A DNA stretch of 35,834 nucleotides, taken from Puniceicoccales bacterium. Its GTDB lineage: Bacteria; Verrucomicrobiota; Verrucomicrobiia; Opitutales; JAIRLM01. Shown piece by piece: positions 8,108-14,648 of the stretch; positions within the stretch are counted from its first letter, which is position 1, and the number at the start of each line of letters is the position of its first letter. Below the pieces are notes generated by a model that did no database searches, was not told the DNA's origin, and saw only the letters and a list, made by a program, of their open reading frames with translations. The stretch is from contig JAITCU010000040.1 of assembly GCA_031282835.1 (NCBI GenBank), positions 1 through 35,834 on the forward strand, in the 5' to 3' direction. The position numbers were made by a program, and so were the translations under genes.

Positions 8108-9097
8108 ATGGCGGTCTATTTTGTTTACGGTGATGACGCGTTCCTTGTGGCTCGGGAGGCTGAGTCCCGCATTCACGCGGTGGCTGGAGATTCCGTTGAG
8201 ATCCTTGACGGAAGTATTCCGCCGAAGTTGCTCTGCAGATCTCTGCAAGCCGCACTTGGCACGCTTTCGCTCTTCGGTTCCCAAGCCATCTGGATGAAAT
8301 TGCCGGCTTTCGTTCAAAAAGCGCCCGCTGAACAGGATGAGCCATTCGTTGCAAATTTATTGGCGCTGTTGGAAAAGGCCCATGGCATGGACATCGCTTT
8401 TTTCGTTTCCTGCCATGGTGTGGACCGGCGGTTGAGAGCGTTCAAGCAACTTGTAAAATTGAGCGATGCCTACGAGGTGCTTGGCGGTGGGGAAGCATTT
8501 TTAGATGGGGAAATCAGACGCCGGCGGCTTAATTTTCCAACTCCCCTAAGGGGGAAATTTTTGCAAAAAACGGGTGGGGACTTGCAGTTCATCGATGGCG
8601 AATTGGAGAAGCTACAGCTTCATGGCAACCCAGACCAACCGGTGGAAGAAAGAGACATTGACGACCTGGTATGCACTGGGCCGGATGACCGCTTTTTCGA
8701 ACCCATTGATGCCTTTTTTTCCCGGGATTGGCATCGACTTCGCGATGTCATGGCGGGGGGGGAATGGGAATCTCGTGCGCTAATCGCCGCGTTCCAAAAC
8801 CGAATTCGCCTGCTCATCCAGCTGAAGGCGGCCAACCTAAAAAATTTTTCCAAGCAGACCATGGATCGGTGCGTGCAGCGGATGAAAATCCAACCCCTAC
8901 CATTCAGCGGAAAGCAGAGTCCGTGCATTTTTTTTCAAAATCCCTACTACCTTTCCCGGCTTCGGGACACGGTGGAGGCGTTTTCACTGCCGGATTTAGC
9001 GTACATGCAACAGCGATTTACCCAATTATTCCAAAGGCAAATGCCTTCATTGGCCGCTGATGACGTCCTTTCCTGCCTCCCAGAATACTCGCGTTAG
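8108..9097 (+). CDS. holA: DNA polymerase III delta subunit
   Basis: A 329-aa protein with the HolA start pattern VYFVYGDDAFLVAREAESRI, then a Leu-rich AAA-like region with LSLFGSQAIWMKLP. A middle stretch reads GKFLQKTGGDLQFIDGELEKL, which is the conserved part of delta subunits involved in the clamp-loader AAA+ domain. The C-terminal helical collar domain contains ALIAAFQNRIRLLIQLK. It opens the sliding clamp as part of the clamp loader. Its position 9 bp after tsf suggests cotranscription. A run of eight G at about 8755-8762 keeps the frame open as read. Sequence conservation in this family is low, so the call rests on the motif series and length. Confidence 0.88.
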   Translation: MAVYFVYGDDAFLVAREAESRIHAVAGDSVEILDGSIPPKLLCRSLQAALGTLSLFGSQAIWMKLPAFVQKAPAEQDEPFVANLLALLEKAHGMDIAFFVSCHGVDRRLRAFKQLVKLSDAYEVLGGGEAFLDGEIRRRRLNFPTPLRGKFLQKTGGDLQFIDGELEKLQLHGNPDQPVEERDIDDLVCTGPDDRFFEPIDAFFSRDWHRLRDVMAGGEWESRALIAAFQNRIRLLIQLKAANLKNFSKQTMDRCVQRMKIQPLPFSGKQSPCIFFQNPYYLSRLRDTVEAFSLPDLAYMQQRFTQLFQRQMPSLAADDVLSCLPEYSR

Positions 9098-9284
9098 ATT
9101 CGATAACAAACCGTAATCTAGCTGGGTTGCGGTAGTTCACAATGCGACCGTATTCCTAGGGCGGCCTTTCGGAACCCTTCTTTGAAATGGCTATACACAA
9201 AGCCTCCATGGCTAATTCATACGACATTATTGCACGTAATTAGTCACTACTAAGCCTTTTGCGCGCCATGGCATGCAATTCTCA
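9098..9284. other. Spacer after holA, nothing recognised
   Basis: No convincing coding frame, tRNA or terminator was found. A CCATGG-containing stretch near 9207-9270 resembles, only loosely, the sequence 5' of repeat C copy 2 at about 21430-21500 (GTTATTGCACATAA-type bases in both). Confidence 0.4.
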
Positions 9285-9545
9285 TTAATATTTCTGTCAA
9301 AGATCAAATGCAACTCTCTACCGCTCAATCGAGTGGAAAAAAACAGCAAAAACTTCCCCGAATTCGGGACTTGTAAGACGCATCTCGTGTAAACTCCTAA
9401 GATTTTTGCCCAGCAAGTCAAGCTGGTTTTGCGAAAAAATCTCGCAACCTATTAAAAAAGTCTAAAATCCAAATTCATGGCCATGGCAAGTGCCGCAAGT
9501 ACCGCGGTCTAGGCGCAAAGTCTGAAAAAATCCTCGTGGGCTGGA
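9285..9545 (+). repeat. Leader repeat C, copy 1 (degenerate)
   Basis: Aligns by eye with 21505-21930. Best-conserved blocks are TAATATTTCTGTCAAAGATC (start at about 9288), AACAGCAAAA, TTGTAAGACGCATCTCGTG, CTAAGATTTT, AGCAAGTCAAGC and the stretch around the start codon. A hairpin at 9321-9336 (CCGCTC/GAGTGG) is replaced in copy 2 by a different paired sequence at the same place (CGCCTG/CAGGTG, 21543-21556), so pairing is preserved while sequence is not. Copy 2 contains about 165 extra bases after AACAGCAAAA. Confidence 0.7.
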
Positions 9546-9550
9546 CTTTT
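9477..9550 (+). pseudogene. Broken paralogue of the 84-aa ORF at 21868
   Basis: At the position corresponding to ATG 21868, this copy reads ATG 9477 and MAMASAASTAV, then TAG at 9510-9512. The intact paralogue has MVTVSAIVTTSTAVWVRSLEK. The TGG codon there corresponds to TAG here. After the stop the same frame continues AQSLKKS, matching VRSLEKF. So this is the same leader plus ORF start, interrupted by a nonsense change, with no matching downstream gene. Confidence 0.55.
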
Positions 9551-9716
9551 TAACTGACCGCGGCCGAGCATGGGTCTGGCAACTCATATGGGATAAAGTG
9601 GCCTAGTCGGCAAAAATTTATCACCCGTCCACCGCCCAAGCCCGGTGTTTATCCGTTAGCGCACGTGAAAAAGCCGCCTTTTGTGTAGTGGGCGCTGAAA
9701 TGTGATGCAATTTGAT
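9546..9716. other. Spacer, nothing recognised
   Basis: Between the broken repeat C unit and the convergent 145-aa gene. No coding or structural signal that I can support. Confidence 0.4.
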
Positions 9717-10154
9717 TCACTTTTGGCCTTGGGGACGTTTCCATTCGTTTGCGCGATAGAGGACGTCGCGGGCCGCAGTAACCTTTGCAATCTCTAGGGT
9801 TTTTTCAGCGATGTTCTCGGAAGTTATGCAACGATAGCCATGCGTCACAAAACGTCTATGCGTCGAACGTACTAAGCGCATATTTCTATTCACTGCCTCA
9901 AGTTCCCCGCGCCCCTTGCCGCTTTTGAGCATGTGATCGATGGCAAGCAATGCGCGAAATGGCGATTTGCCAACGGATTCTGGCCGTGCAAAAATCTGTC
10001 CGACCACATGGAGGATGATACCGCCAAGCACGGTGCAAGTGTCCACGCCCGGGAGCCTAATTCTGCCTGTTGGGCTGGGTTTTGGGCTAAGGCCGAATAG
10101 GGCAAGCGCGAAACCACCCCCAATGGAACCGTTTGCCTGCCCAACTTTGCCCAT
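9717..10154 (-). CDS. Hypothetical protein, 145 aa
   Basis: I do not recognise the family. The N-terminal half is Gly/Ala/Leu-rich and mildly hydrophobic (GSIGGGFALALFG and, later, TVLGGIILHVVGQIF). The C-terminal half is basic and helical (KSGKGRGELEAVNRNMRLVR). A good promoter supports expression: TTGACT (complement of 10189-10194), 16-nt spacer, TAATAA (complement of 10167-10172), 12 nt before the ATG. No Shine-Dalgarno is visible, so the mRNA is probably nearly leaderless. It follows the kinase-like gene by 73 bp on the same strand but has its own promoter. It may be a spurious frame; other frames on this stretch are also open. Confidence 0.42.
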   Translation of the reverse strand: MGKVGQANGSIGGGFALALFGLSPKPSPTGRIRLPGVDTCTVLGGIILHVVGQIFARPESVGKSPFRALLAIDHMLKSGKGRGELEAVNRNMRLVRSTHRRFVTHGYRCITSENIAEKTLEIAKVTAARDVLYRANEWKRPQGQK

Positions 10155-10166
10155 ACACGCTAGGCT

Positions 10167-10194
10167 TTATTACACGCCAGAGGGGGAAAGTCAA
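10167..10194 (-). promoter_or_regulatory. Promoter of the 145-aa gene
   Basis: TTGACT at 10189-10194 and TAATAA at 10167-10172 (complement strand), 16-nt spacer. The expected transcription start is only about 5 nt before ATG 10154. Confidence 0.55.
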
Positions 10195-10227
10195 TTATAA
10201 ACTTGTTCCAATGGGAAGGTCCTCGTA

Positions 10228-12447
10228 TCAGACGGGGAATCGCCGCAGCCAGCAATTGTCTCCGGTGAATGGTGACGGATTGGTGTTCCACAGGCGTTGA
10301 AGCTCCTCTTCTGACGTGATTTGAACAGTCGCCAATTGCTTGCGCATCGTTCGAAGCCGCCATTGGGTGGCTTGGCGCTCTTTTTCCGTATGCCCCGTGG
10401 CTTTTAGTGTTTTGTCTATTTCATCGCATGCTTCATCGTTGACCATTTGCGTGAGCATATCAAAGGTCTTCCGCGTCATATGCGTTGGAAGTGTTAGGAT
10501 AATACTTTTTGGCATCTTTATTGCGTTAAATCCTCGGTCTTTCATTATTGTGTCGACCGAAAGTCTTCCCCAGTGGTCGTCATAGTCGTGAAGGTTTTGG
10601 GCGAGATGTTGTCTAAGTTCGTCGGCAGTTTCACCAAATTCGAAGGGTGGAAAAGTGAATCCGGGATCAATGGCGGTGATTTGTCCCGTTTGGCTATTGA
10701 CGACGAAATTTCCAGCGTGACCGTCGCATTGCCCAGTAATGTAGGAAAACGCCTGAAGTTGGGTAAATCGATCTATATTTGCGCCCGTAAATGCGGTAAC
10801 GCCATTTCGCCATTGTATCAGCGATTGATCCCCCGCATCGGTCGTGCAAATATACCGTTCTCCAGTGGTAGGGTCAGTCAAAACCTCGGCGTCGACGGTC
10901 GGGCGTTCGCCCCCAAACCGCGCCATCAGCTGGCCGATTTCTGTGGCGGCGGTTGTCCGTCCCCCTAAGTTAGGGTTCTGTTGCGTTTCTCGTTCGAAAA
11001 TATGGCCGAACATGGCTCTCAGGAATGCCATTGATTCCTCTTCATTTGTTCCGATCTTTCGGAGCACTCGGGTTCCTTTTCCTTGCAGACCGGCATAAAA
11101 AAGCGTGCTTGCGACTCCCGCCCCGCAAAGGCGTATGCCTGAGAATCTCTTCGCCAAGTGCGCATTAAGTATTGCTACAAAATGCTTGGGCATAGATGAG
11201 ATATCGAATCTAGAGGCGAACTCTGAAGCCGATTTAATTTGGGGGAAAAGAGTTTCTTGGGAGATGGTTGTAACACTTTGGGTTAAATGCGAGGATGATA
11301 CGTCTGCCTCTGGCAATGGTATTTTAATTGTATCGAAATCAATCTCGCCATAGCTGTATGCTTTGAATCTTTGATTAATTTTTCCAACGAGAGTTTCCAA
11401 TACGCTATTATAGGCGTTAATGAGATCATACTCCGTTGTCGGAATGCAATTGTGGAAGAGGAGCGTGGCTACGGAATTCTTGAGTTCGTTGACGGCGGCG
11501 ACGTAGGCGTCGTGAATTGGCGCACCTCTTCTGGATTCTTCGGCACGGAACGTTTGATTAACTCCGCTCGTCAGGATTGCCCGTTCGGATTCAAAAATCT
11601 TTTTAAAGGCCGCATCAAGTTTTTCATGCAATGGTAGTGGGTGTTGCGAAAATAGAATCATGGTTTCTGAACGATACGCCGCCCCGTTTAATACTTCAAA
11701 ATGCTTGCTGTAGTCGCTGTCAAAAGTCGCCAATGGTTTGGCGTCTAAGGCTAGTTTTAATGTCTCAAGGGCGGAGTCAAACTGGTCGGGATTTTCACTA
11801 GCAAAATTTAAAAACCCTATCAACGGGGAAACAGTAATCGTGTCCGTGTGGTAGCTTCCTACGTTTGTCGGGATTGTTACACAAAACCGTTGCGTCGCCT
11901 CACGCGTGGTAATGTCGCCAAGAAAGTCCTTCAGCTGCTGCAAACGCGGTTCGGGCCATCGGGAAACTTTATCCGTCAAACCCTCTACGCCATCGCTGTA
12001 CCGTTCAAGTTTAGAAACAAAGCCAGTCAGTTCACCCTTCCATGCCTCAATTTCGGGATCCGCTTCACCTTTATCAGGTGCGATCACCGGCTCGGATTCT
12101 GGCTCTGGTTCTACTTCAGATTCAGGCGTTGGCTCAGGTTCCAAATTAGGTCCTTCCGTAGGATTTTCCGGCGCTTCTCGGCTCGATTGCGGGCCCTTTA
12201 TTTCCGTAAAATTCCAGTTATCCCTGACGTACTTGAACAGCAGGAAATTTTTGAGTGTTTTATTTTGGAACCCCGTGAATATCAGAAAAATTAGGGCGGG
12301 GACGTAGGCCAATGCGGTCAAAATTCCGAGTCCAACGGCTTTCCATCGGTTCGGATGTGTAACAACCCGTGTGTGTAAAGGTGGGCTTGGGGACGCCAAG
12401 GATTGGGTGTACACTGCCGCCGGTCGTGCTGCGCAAAGAGGATCCAC
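10228..12447 (-). CDS. Membrane-anchored protein with PI3/4-kinase-like domain
   Basis: A 739-aa protein from GTG 12447. Residues 1-35 are polar, 38-58 form one membrane segment, and about 75-135 are acidic and Pro/Glu-rich (repeated PEPE/SEPE). A long helical domain follows. The C-terminal part looks like a phosphatidylinositol 3/4-kinase-fold catalytic core: Lys464 in TRVLRKIG as the candidate ATP lysine, D575-G-H577-A-G-N580 as the catalytic loop, and D594-P-G 14 residues later in the DFG position. Known PI4K/PI3K and related actin-fragmin-kinase proteins have D-R-H-x-x-N followed by D-F-G at the same spacing. Activity and substrate (lipid or protein) are inference. One N-terminal helix plus a eukaryote-like kinase suggests a secreted or surface effector. 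An 18-codon leader ORF and hairpins lie upstream on the same strand. Confidence 0.6.
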   Translation of the reverse strand: MDPLCAARPAAVYTQSLASPSPPLHTRVVTHPNRWKAVGLGILTALAYVPALIFLIFTGFQNKTLKNFLLFKYVRDNWNFTEIKGPQSSREAPENPTEGPNLEPEPTPESEVEPEPESEPVIAPDKGEADPEIEAWKGELTGFVSKLERYSDGVEGLTDKVSRWPEPRLQQLKDFLGDITTREATQRFCVTIPTNVGSYHTDTITVSPLIGFLNFASENPDQFDSALETLKLALDAKPLATFDSDYSKHFEVLNGAAYRSETMILFSQHPLPLHEKLDAAFKKIFESERAILTSGVNQTFRAEESRRGAPIHDAYVAAVNELKNSVATLLFHNCIPTTEYDLINAYNSVLETLVGKINQRFKAYSYGEIDFDTIKIPLPEADVSSSHLTQSVTTISQETLFPQIKSASEFASRFDISSMPKHFVAILNAHLAKRFSGIRLCGAGVASTLFYAGLQGKGTRVLRKIGTNEEESMAFLRAMFGHIFERETQQNPNLGGRTTAATEIGQLMARFGGERPTVDAEVLTDPTTGERYICTTDAGDQSLIQWRNGVTAFTGANIDRFTQLQAFSYITGQCDGHAGNFVVNSQTGQITAIDPGFTFPPFEFGETADELRQHLAQNLHDYDDHWGRLSVDTIMKDRGFNAIKMPKSIILTLPTHMTRKTFDMLTQMVNDEACDEIDKTLKATGHTEKERQATQWRLRTMRKQLATVQITSEEELQRLWNTNPSPFTGDNCWLRRFPV

Positions 12448-12452
12448 GCCTA

Positions 12453-12481
12453 ATTGTCATAAAATTGCCAGAACATGTCAA
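12453..12481 (-). promoter_or_regulatory. Promoter of the kinase-like gene
   Basis: TTGACA at 12476-12481 and GACAAT at 12453-12458 (complement strand), 17-nt spacer, only 5 nt from GTG 12447. The predicted transcript starts at or within the start codon, suggesting a leaderless mRNA. Confidence 0.6.
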
Positions 12482-12526
12482 TATCCAGATAGAAAAAGTC
12501 TAAGAACCAACCCCGACGGAAAAAGT

Positions 12527-12556
12527 ACCTCATAGGCTTAACTATGAGGTAAGCCT
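12527..12556. promoter_or_regulatory. Two mutually exclusive hairpins
   Basis: ACCTCATA (12527-12534) pairs perfectly with TATGAGGT (12543-12550). Overlapping it, AGGCTTA (12534-12540) pairs perfectly with TAAGCCT (12550-12556). The two stems cannot form together. They lie between the kinase-like gene and its more distant leader repeat B. The role is unknown. Confidence 0.45.
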
Positions 12557-12784
12557 GGCGTTGGAAGACACTTATGGAAGCTCACCCAACGCTGGTGGAA
12601 ATATAGTGAAGCTTGGTAAGCTTTTATCGAGTCGTTCTTTTTTCTTGCTTATCTTCGGAAATTTGGGCCGATTTAATAAAAATTTACCAGGCTTCACCAT
12701 AAATGAAGTTCGCATGCTGGACCTGAATCATGGGAAAAATCCCAGCCATTCTCCGTGCTGACATCATCCACCGCGATAAATAAA
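12557..12784. other. Repeat-rich spacer with no supported gene
   Basis: A 66-codon frame at 12561-12761 (+) has no recognisable protein. GCGTTGG (12558-12564) and CCAACGC (12587-12593) form an inverted repeat. The stretch around 12648-12690, on the minus strand, resembles the promoter part of repeat B (GGCCCAAATTTCCGAAGATAA), so it may be a decayed, internally deleted copy. Confidence 0.35.
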
Positions 12785-12841
12785 CCAATCAATACATCCT
12801 CTTGTGGTATTGTGAAAAAGCACGAAGATGCAGTAAGATCT

Positions 12842-12898
12842 TCATGGCACGCCAATTAAAAATTCATACATACTAGACTCGATGTTAGGATTTGACAT
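12842..12898 (-). CDS. 18-aa leader-peptide-like ORF
   Basis: Reads MSNPNIESSMYEFLIGVP and then TGA. The ribosome site AAAGGAGTTTTCCCATG is strong and identical to that of the 35488 gene. The last 14 codons are conserved in 5449-5493 (NIESRMNEFLIGLP), with the same stop and the same following hairpins. The stop overlaps the first stem, an attenuator-like arrangement. The next gene on this strand is the kinase-like gene, about 395 bp downstream, which also has its own promoter. It could alternatively be the remnant of a longer gene truncated after its start. Confidence 0.45.
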   Translation of the reverse strand: MSNPNIESSMYEFLIGVP

Positions 12899-12962
12899 GG
12901 GAAAACTCCTTTGTTTATCCGCTCTTCGGATATTTATCTTTCGAAAATTGGGCCCAGAGCGT

Positions 12963-12990
12963 CGTTTAGCGCATGAATCGCGACTGCCAA
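12963..12990 (-). promoter_or_regulatory. Repeat B promoter, minus-strand copy
   Basis: TTGGCA (12985-12990) and TAAACG (12963-12968) on the complement, 16-nt spacer. The spacing matches the better promoter at 35396-35423. Confidence 0.45.
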
Positions 12991-13003
12991 AAAAATTTAC
13001 AAT

Positions 13004-13085
13004 GACAGATTGTTATCCGCTAAGTCGTTTGAGCTTGCGCTAGTTCACTCCATGGTATAGCTTGCGGGACGATGGAGGAAGAGGT
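13004..13085 (+). promoter_or_regulatory. Upstream region of ndk
   Basis: TATAGC at 13056-13061 is a plausible -10, with TTGCGC about 15 nt upstream as a weak -35. GGAGG at 13074-13078 followed by AAGAGGT gives a strong ribosome site for ATG 13086. That favours translation from the signal-peptide start. Confidence 0.35.
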
Positions 13086-13604
13086 ATGATGAAACGACTG
13101 TTATGTATTTTTTCGCTTGGCTTGGCGCTGGTTTTGGGCTGCCTTGCGGAGCAGGAAGAAGAGTTCATGGAACAAACGGTGGTTATCTTTAAGCCCGATG
13201 CGATGGCGCAGGGACGTGTGGGTGCGATTTTGCAGCGCTTCGAGGAAATGCATTTTCGCATTGCGGGGATTAAGATGATGCAACTGGACGAGGCCATTTT
13301 GCGTAAACACTACAGTCACCTAACCGATAAGCCGTTCTTCGGCGACATCGTGGAATTTATGAGTTCCACGCCAGTGGTAGTCATGGTCCTTGAAGGCGAT
13401 AATGTCGTCGAAGAGGTGCGGGAAATGACCGGAGTAACGGATTCCAAGCTGGCTGCAAAGGGAACCATTCGTGGCGATTTCGGAAGGGACAAGAGCCAAA
13501 ATATGATCCACGCTTCCGATAGCGTCGAGGGCGCACAAGCGGAGGTTGCGCGATTCTTTAAGCCCAAAGAATTATTTCCAAACAAATCCAGTTTGACGGA
13601 ATAG
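13086..13604 (+). CDS. ndk: Nucleoside diphosphate kinase with N-terminal lipoprotein-like signal
   Basis: The core is a standard Ndk transferring phosphate between NTPs and NDPs through a His intermediate: FKPDA near the N-terminus, GTIRGDFG, and NMIHASDS with the catalytic His (His115 counted from Met 13167). The core begins exactly like other Ndk proteins at ATG 13167 (145 aa), which has a modest GGAAGAAGAG upstream. But the frame continues in phase to ATG 13086, behind a stronger GGAGGAAGAGGT, and the extra 27 residues read as a lipoprotein signal (MMKRLLCIFSLGLALVLGC, lipobox LVLGC) then AEQEEEF. Either two products are made or the enzyme is exported and lipidated. The next gene starts 6 bp downstream. 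Confidence 0.9.
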   Translation: MMKRLLCIFSLGLALVLGCLAEQEEEFMEQTVVIFKPDAMAQGRVGAILQRFEEMHFRIAGIKMMQLDEAILRKHYSHLTDKPFFGDIVEFMSSTPVVVMVLEGDNVVEEVREMTGVTDSKLAAKGTIRGDFGRDKSQNMIHASDSVEGAQAEVARFFKPKELFPNKSSLTE

Positions 13605-13610
13605 GCCAAG

Positions 13611-14624
13611 ATGATTCCCGCCGTTATTTACCCGCTCCTAATCCCGTCACTCTGGCGGGTTGTGCCGTTTGCGGGTAGGTGGTGGCTGGTTGGGTTGTTT
13701 GCGTTTAGTTGTGCCGCATGCGAGCTTGCATCCAGTCGGTGGATTTTTATCGGCATGGCGTTTTTGTCGGGCGTGTTTCTGGCCATTAGTGCTGGTGTGG
13801 AGCGAAGATACGACCAAATGGTTGCTCGGATTTTTGCCTTAGTCCTCCAGGGGTTGGCTGCCTGTTTTTTGGCCAAAGACCATTTTACATCCCTCGCGGA
13901 GAAGATGCTATTCCTTGGGCAAGTGGGGATCGCAGGTGTGTTCCCCTTTTGTTTTAGCGGGAGTGAATATTCTTCTGGGCCGGTTGAGATTTTGCCCTAT
14001 GCCCTATGTGTTCTTTTAAATCCGTTCGTGAAATTTTCACCCATTTTGCCGGCGTTATCCGTAGCGTTTCATACCATCGGAGCCGTCAACGAGCAGTATG
14101 TGTGGAAATTTCTCCATCGTTTATTTGCCGCAACCGTCTGCTTGCTAATTAGCTTTGGCGGCGCTTTCCACGGCTACAAAGGGTTGTTCATTTTTTCATT
14201 CTATCAACTGTTGTTTCTGTATCTGCACCTCGGAACACATCTCCCCGGTGGGGAATATCTGACCATGGCGGAGGTAAAGGGCATGGCGCATCGGAGGCCT
14301 TGGGCAGCGCTGGAATTTGCCTTGGGCGTTTTAATCCTCAGCGGCGGGCCCCTGTCTACGTTTTTCCCGCTCCTGTGCGCGACTGCATGTTTGTTTCTTT
14401 TTGTGGGCCACGGTGCCATTGCCGTCGGAATTTGCATGCTATTGTGCGCGGGAACTGCCCTCGCCGTTCGCTGGATTATTCAATTGTCCTTATGCTCTAA
14501 AGTTGAATGTCTTTCCCCGGAAAAGCCTATTGCTCGGTGGTTTTCGTGTTTGCTGTGCTTGCTTTGGACCACGCCGTGGGTTGCTGGCTTGCAAAAGTCC
14601 TACCGATACTTTTTTGGGTTTTGA
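13611..14624 (+). CDS. Polytopic membrane protein, unknown
   Basis: A 337-aa, highly hydrophobic protein with about nine or ten membrane segments. The ATG is 6 bp after ndk, so the two are probably cotranscribed. I cannot assign a family. Faint resemblance to proton-pumping complex I/Mrp antiporter-type subunits is suggested by paired Gly/Pro-containing helices (LEFALGVLILSGGPLSTFFP) and a Lys/His-bearing central helix, but no signature was found. Trp- and Phe-rich helices are typical of bacterial inner-membrane proteins. It converges with the NhaC gene, with 24 bp between stops and no obvious terminator. Confidence 0.75.
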   Translation: MIPAVIYPLLIPSLWRVVPFAGRWWLVGLFAFSCAACELASSRWIFIGMAFLSGVFLAISAGVERRYDQMVARIFALVLQGLAACFLAKDHFTSLAEKMLFLGQVGIAGVFPFCFSGSEYSSGPVEILPYALCVLLNPFVKFSPILPALSVAFHTIGAVNEQYVWKFLHRLFAATVCLLISFGGAFHGYKGLFIFSFYQLLFLYLHLGTHLPGGEYLTMAEVKGMAHRRPWAALEFALGVLILSGGPLSTFFPLLCATACLFLFVGHGAIAVGICMLLCAGTALAVRWIIQLSLCSKVECLSPEKPIARWFSCLLCLLWTTPWVAGLQKSYRYFFGF

Positions 14625-14648
14625 TGCACAAGGGGGACGCAAAGCGCT

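Larger units (their letters stand above)
12785..13003 (-). repeat. Leader repeat B, most complete copy
   Basis: On the minus strand, 13003-12896 aligns without gaps with 35383-35490 (plus). Both contain TTGRCR, N16, TAAAC, then CCCAATTTTCG, AAGATAAAT, GCGGATAAACAAAGGAG and TTTTCCCATGTCAA. The part 12892-12785 matches 5442-5540. The unit thus combines a promoter, a leader of about 64 nt, a strong ribosome site, an 18-codon ORF and alternative hairpins. Confidence 0.7.

Noticed and set aside
8755..8762. Run of eight G in holA, and similar G8/T8 runs in the NhaC gene at about 14870-14892, as phase-variation tracts
   Set aside because: The frames are intact and the genes are housekeeping or transport. 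One sequence cannot show length variation.
9227..9421. 64-codon minus-strand ORF in repeat C copy 1 (and its counterpart at 21343-21528)
   Set aside because: The shared LIFDRNI stretch only reflects the conserved leader DNA. The frames do not otherwise match between copies.
12561..12761. 66-codon plus-strand ORF in the repeat-rich spacer
   Set aside because: No ribosome site or homologue. It overlaps sequence resembling a decayed minus-strand leader repeat.
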